From the NCBI GenBank assembly GCA_017963875.1, contig JAGCTA010000253.1, forward strand, positions 1-7,599: DNA of 7,599 nucleotides, read 5' to 3'. The notes beneath the pieces were generated by a model that had not been told where the DNA came from, made no database searches, and saw nothing but the letters and a program-made list of their open reading frames with translations. The translations under genes and the position numbers were made by a program. The stretch's first letter is position 1, and each line of letters begins with the position of its first letter. This document shows positions 4,901 through 7,599 of the stretch, piece after piece. Origin of the DNA: Victivallales bacterium (GTDB taxonomy: Bacteria; Verrucomicrobiota; Lentisphaeria; Oligosphaerales; Oligosphaeraceae).

Positions 4901-6319
4901 ATGCCATCGGTCATTCATGATTTACTTGCTGCCTTTGTAGAAAACGAGGCGGTTGAACTGCATATCCGTGAAAATAAGCCAGCAACACTACGCATTAACG
5001 GCGAACAGGCTGAAATTGAGACATGGGTGCTAGATTCAGAGCAATTCCTCCAGGTGGCTTCTGAACTGCTGCCAGAAAAGGAAATCCAGAAATTCGTCTC
5101 AGGAGATGAAGGCGGTGCTTTTGTCAATGAGAACAGCCTTCTGGTCGAAGAGGACCTAGGGCGTTTTCTCATCAATTTACAACGGCAGCGCGGACAATTG
5201 GAACTGTTCATCCGTCGTCCGCGCCGCGATGCCTCCATCATGTTCGAGGCCCTCAAATATGCCGTCGATAACGGCGCATCCGATTTGCATATCCGTGAAG
5301 GTAAATACATTCGTCTGCGTCTGCACGCGCAATTGGTTGACACGGACATCATGACAGATGAGAATTACTTCAAAAAATCATACGAGGACATTGTTCCACC
5401 TGGCAAAATGGAGGAATACAAGGAAACGGGCGACCTCGATTTCGCCTGGGAGGAAGAAGGCATTGGCCGTTTCCGTGTCAATCTCCATCGTCAGCGCGGC
5501 ATGTCCGCCTATACGCTACGGCACGTCAAAGGCAAGCCGCCGACCGTCAGGGAAGTCAATCTGCCTGAAATCATCAAAACCATCTGTGACGATTCGCACA
5601 ACGGTATCATCTTCATTTCAGGTACGACGGGATCTGGTAAATCAACGACCATGGCCGCCATGCTTGACCATATCAACAATACGCAGGAAAAGCACATCAT
5701 CACCATTGAAGACCCAATTGAATATACCTTCCAGGACAACAGATGCTTCTTTGAACAACGCGAAGTCGGCCTGGATGCCATTTCCTTCTCATCCGCTCTA
5801 AAACATGCCTTGCGACAGGACCCTGACATCATCATGGTCGGTGAAATGCGTAGTCGAGACACTTTCGAGACCGCCATCGGCGCCGCCGAAACGGGGCACC
5901 TCGTCATCACGACCCTCCACACGAAAGATGCCGCCCAAAGCATCACACGTATTCTAGACATGTTCCCGCTGGAAGAACGTGACACCGTCCGCAAGAATCT
6001 CGCAGGGTGTCTGCGCGCCATCATCTGCCAGCGTCTTGCACCTCGCGCGACAGGCAAGGGCGTCGTCCCAATCAATGAAATCCTCATCAATACACCGATT
6101 GTCAGCAAAATGATGTTTGATGGCAAACTTGACAAAATTCACCAGTGCATTGAGGCGGGCGAGCGCGACGGCATGATGTCGTTCAACCAGTGCCTTCTAA
6201 AACTGGTCAACAACGGCGATATCACCGAAGAATGCGCCATGAACTTCTCCGACAGCCCCGAACAACTCAAGATGGGTCTTAAGGGCATTATCCTCAGCAC
6301 CAGCGGAGTCATTAACTAA
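4901..6319 (+). CDS. pilT: PilT/PilU family type IV pilus ATPase with tandem duplicated N-terminal domain
   Basis: A 472-residue hexameric secretion-type ATPase expected on the cytoplasmic side of the type IV pilus machine, powering retraction. ATPase domain: Walker A GTTGSGKST (241-249), Asp box TIEDPIEY (268-275), Walker B DPDIIMVGEMR (307-317), His box TGHLVITTLHT (331-341). Typical PilT is about 340-380 residues; the surplus is a second N-terminal domain. Copy 1 (about 5-107) has HIRENKPATLRINGE (21-35) and GRFLINLQRQRG (87-98); copy 2 (about 112-210) has HIREGKYIRLRLHAQ (130-144) and GRFRVNLHRQRG (189-200). Details resemble PilU rather than PilT: GEMRSRDT in place of GEMRDLET, and INTPIVSKMMFDGKLDKIHQ where PilT has its AIRNLIRE motif. 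The symbol is therefore used in the family sense. The stop overlaps the next start by one base, so it probably heads a three-gene operon from a promoter at 4818-4845. No pilin or other pilus gene is in the window. Confidence 0.95.
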   Translation: MPSVIHDLLAAFVENEAVELHIRENKPATLRINGEQAEIETWVLDSEQFLQVASELLPEKEIQKFVSGDEGGAFVNENSLLVEEDLGRFLINLQRQRGQLELFIRRPRRDASIMFEALKYAVDNGASDLHIREGKYIRLRLHAQLVDTDIMTDENYFKKSYEDIVPPGKMEEYKETGDLDFAWEEEGIGRFRVNLHRQRGMSAYTLRHVKGKPPTVREVNLPEIIKTICDDSHNGIIFISGTTGSGKSTTMAAMLDHINNTQEKHIITIEDPIEYTFQDNRCFFEQREVGLDAISFSSALKHALRQDPDIIMVGEMRSRDTFETAIGAAETGHLVITTLHTKDAAQSITRILDMFPLEERDTVRKNLAGCLRAIICQRLAPRATGKGVVPINEILINTPIVSKMMFDGKLDKIHQCIEAGERDGMMSFNQCLLKLVNNGDITEECAMNFSDSPEQLKMGLKGIILSTSGVIN

Positions 6320-6519
6320 TGGAGGACAAGCCTGCTCTTACAAAAAAGGAAAGGCAACGCCTTGCACGGGAAATCCTGCTGTGCGCCGCTGGGAAGAAGG
6401 GGGAAATGACCCAACGCAGGCTAAATGGCATCGGCTTTGCGCGAAAAGTCATGGTCTGCACGTTGTTTTTGCTGCTTTTCCTTGCATTCTGCGGTTTTCT
6501 CCACGAGATCATGGCATAA
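6319..6519 (+). CDS. Small single-pass membrane protein, unknown function
   Basis: I do not recognise this 66-residue protein. Residues 1-44 are polar and strongly basic (KKERQRLAREIL, GKKG, QRRLNG, FARK) and residues about 45-61 form one hydrophobic helix (VMVCTLFLLLFLAFCGF) before a short HEIMA tail. The positive-inside rule puts the basic N-terminal part in the cytoplasm, where it could meet the pilus ATPase. The ATG shares its A with the TAA of the ATPase gene (TAATG), the usual arrangement for translational coupling; a weak GGAG at 6305-6308 could assist. Coupling and frame length favour a real gene; a role at the pilus base is inferred from position alone. Confidence 0.7.
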   Translation: MEDKPALTKKERQRLAREILLCAAGKKGEMTQRRLNGIGFARKVMVCTLFLLLFLAFCGFLHEIMA

Positions 6520-6532
6520 TTCATTGTCAATA

Positions 6533-6547
6533 GGTTAATAATTAACC
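6533..6547. promoter_or_regulatory. 15-base palindrome upstream of the AsmA-like gene
   Basis: GGTTAAT and ATTAACC flank a single central A, giving 7-base perfect arms. It sits in the 48-base gap between the small membrane protein and the AsmA-like gene, 20 bases before that start. The size fits a dimeric repressor or activator site; as an RNA hairpin it would be weak, and no T-run follows. No convincing separate promoter is seen in the gap. Confidence 0.4.
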
Positions 6548-6567
6548 CCACAAAGAGGTCAGAACAA

Positions 6568-7581
6568 ATGAAAAAAGGACTCAAGAAACTTATCTACGGA
6601 TTGGTTATTTTGGTAGTAATCATTATTGCGGTGCTGATCATCGGCCTGCTTTCTCTTGACAGCGCGGTAAGAATCGGCGGCGAACAGGTTGTCGGCAAAT
6701 TGACGAACTGTGAAACGCACATCGGTGATGTCAGCATCCATCCATTCTCGGGTCATGTCGTCCTGAAGGATGTCTTAATCAAGAATCCAAAGACAGATAC
6801 AAAGGACGAACCGACCAATTTCAGCAACGAGGACTTCTTCAAACTCGGGCTGTTCGATGTCGATCTCAACATGAAATCATTGTTGAGCGATGAAATTCAT
6901 GTCTCGAAAGTCCAAATCGAATCCCCCGAAATCACGTTTGAGAAAACTCCATTGTCGGATTCCAACTTGAACATAATCATGTCGAACATCGACAAACTGA
7001 TGCCTGCAAAGTCAGAAGAAGAGGAAGAAAAGAAACCTGAAACCGAAGAAGACAAAGACGCGAAGAAATTTGTGATCGATATACTTCAAATCAAGGATGT
7101 CCGTGTCAATGTCTCGACATTGGGGCTTACCGCGCCGCTGATCATTCCCGAAATCAATTTGAAGGACCTTGGCAAACCGGGTGCGGGAATCACGGCAGGA
7201 GAGGCAATTAAAATCACGTTTACTGCATTGTTCACGAGCATCATTGAAGGCGTGAAAGGTCTCGGAGTCGCCGTTCTTGACCTTGGAAAGAGTGCAGGGT
7301 CGGCTATCATTGAAGGCGGCAAGGCGATAACGGAAGGCGGCAAGAACATCATCAACAATCTCATTGGTTCTTCCAAAGATTCCCCTGAAGACCAAAAGGA
7401 TGATGGAAAATCAGTCAAGGAAAGCGGAAAAGAAACCAAGGAAGCCGCGAAGGAAACTGGAAAGGAAATCAAGGAAGCCGCAAAGGAAACTAAAAAGGAA
7501 ATCAAGGAAGCCGCAAAGGAAGCAGGAAAAGATCTCAAGGAAAGCGGCAAGGGCATCATCAATAATATCTTAGGAAAATAA
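6568..7581 (+). CDS. AsmA-like membrane-anchored protein with acidic linker and C-terminal 11-residue repeats
   Basis: A 337-residue protein. Lys-rich residues 1-7 precede one hydrophobic helix (about 8-29), an uncleaved anchor or signal. Residues about 30-130 have the look of the AsmA/DUF748 N-terminal domain: GGEQVVGKLTNCETHIGDVS, then HPFSGHVVLKDVLIKNP, then FDVDLNMKSLLSDEIHVSKVQIESPEI in segments of alternating beta pattern. An acidic, charged linker (149-167) leads to a second such stretch (168-200). Residues 205-270 are Gly/Ala-rich and amphipathic, with GGKNIINNLIG at 257-267 echoed near the C-terminus (SGKGIINNILG, 326-336). Residues 284-327 are four 11-residue repeats (KETGKEIKEAA type). 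AsmA-like proteins sit in the inner membrane facing the periplasm and affect outer-membrane lipids; that role is only suggested here. The start has AAAGAGG (6552-6558) nine bases upstream. It lies 48 bases after the small membrane protein. Confidence 0.75.
   Translation: MKKGLKKLIYGLVILVVIIIAVLIIGLLSLDSAVRIGGEQVVGKLTNCETHIGDVSIHPFSGHVVLKDVLIKNPKTDTKDEPTNFSNEDFFKLGLFDVDLNMKSLLSDEIHVSKVQIESPEITFEKTPLSDSNLNIIMSNIDKLMPAKSEEEEEKKPETEEDKDAKKFVIDILQIKDVRVNVSTLGLTAPLIIPEINLKDLGKPGAGITAGEAIKITFTALFTSIIEGVKGLGVAVLDLGKSAGSAIIEGGKAITEGGKNIINNLIGSSKDSPEDQKDDGKSVKESGKETKEAAKETGKEIKEAAKETKKEIKEAAKEAGKDLKESGKGIINNILGK
7417..7548 (+). repeat. 33-base coding repeat (11 codons, four copies)
   Basis: Encodes KESGKETKEAA, KETGKEIKEAA, KETKKEIKEAA and KEAGKDLKESG in succession, residues 284-327 of the AsmA-like protein. 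The DNA copies are similar but not identical. The Lys/Glu/Ala 11-residue period matches the pattern of group 3 LEA proteins and predicts an amphipathic or superhelical segment. Confidence 0.9.
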
Positions 7582-7599
7582 CTACGAAACCAGGATTCA

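Noticed and set aside
5509..6135. 208-codon minus-strand frame opposite the pilus ATPase
   Set aside because: It lies wholly within a gene with clear ATPase motifs and shows no recognisable domain.
7086..7562. 158-codon minus-strand frame opposite the AsmA-like gene
   Set aside because: Its SFAASLISF-type repeats are the reverse complement of the Lys/Glu/Ala repeats. It has no start signal of its own and the plus-strand gene explains the sequence better.

Overview
The window looks like chromosomal DNA of a Gram-negative bacterium with type IV pili. It holds seven protein-coding genes, one cut by the left edge: D-alanine-D-alanine ligase (3' end), a membrane-anchored metallophosphoesterase, an ABC-F ATPase, endonuclease III, a PilT/PilU-type pilus ATPase, a small single-pass membrane protein, and an AsmA-like protein with an 11-residue-repeat tail. 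Peptidoglycan precursor synthesis, a LpxG/YkuE-like phosphoesterase, pilus retraction and an AsmA-like protein all fit a diderm. A PVC-group bacterium (Lentisphaerota, Kiritimatiellota or Verrucomicrobiota) is my guess from the overall style, with low confidence; nothing here proves it. I see no transposase, integrase, phage gene, tRNA, rRNA or CRISPR array.

Layout. 2-1242 (+): end of ddl, then the phosphoesterase 17 bases later, probably one transcript. 1243-2032: a 790-base gene-free interval filled with short repeats, in four parts: (a) 1259-1393, several copies of a 13-base dyad of the type CCAG-N5-CTGG; (b) 1426-1506, a candidate promoter followed by an 8-base inverted repeat; (c) 1571-1643, a 19-base tandem repeat whose reverse strand carries a related dyad, CTAG-N5-CTAG; (d) 1720-2019, eight hairpins of the type GCCGC-GTYA-GCGGC, including an exact 70-base direct duplication. 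The last hairpin ends just before the Shine-Dalgarno and start codon of the ABC-F gene. 2033-4075 (+): ABC-F. 4127-4792 (-): nth, convergent with ABC-F. 4793-4900: divergent promoter region. 4901-7581 (+): pilus ATPase, small membrane protein (1-base overlap) and AsmA-like protein, probably one operon.

The most notable points are the repeat-built leader of the ABC-F gene, whose hairpins show compensatory and G-U-preserving changes suggesting selection at the RNA level; the apparent kinship of two opposite-facing dyad arrays in the same intergenic region; the pilus ATPase, whose N-terminal domain is duplicated in tandem and whose motor motifs are PilU-like; and the AsmA-like protein ending in four LEA-like 11-residue repeats.
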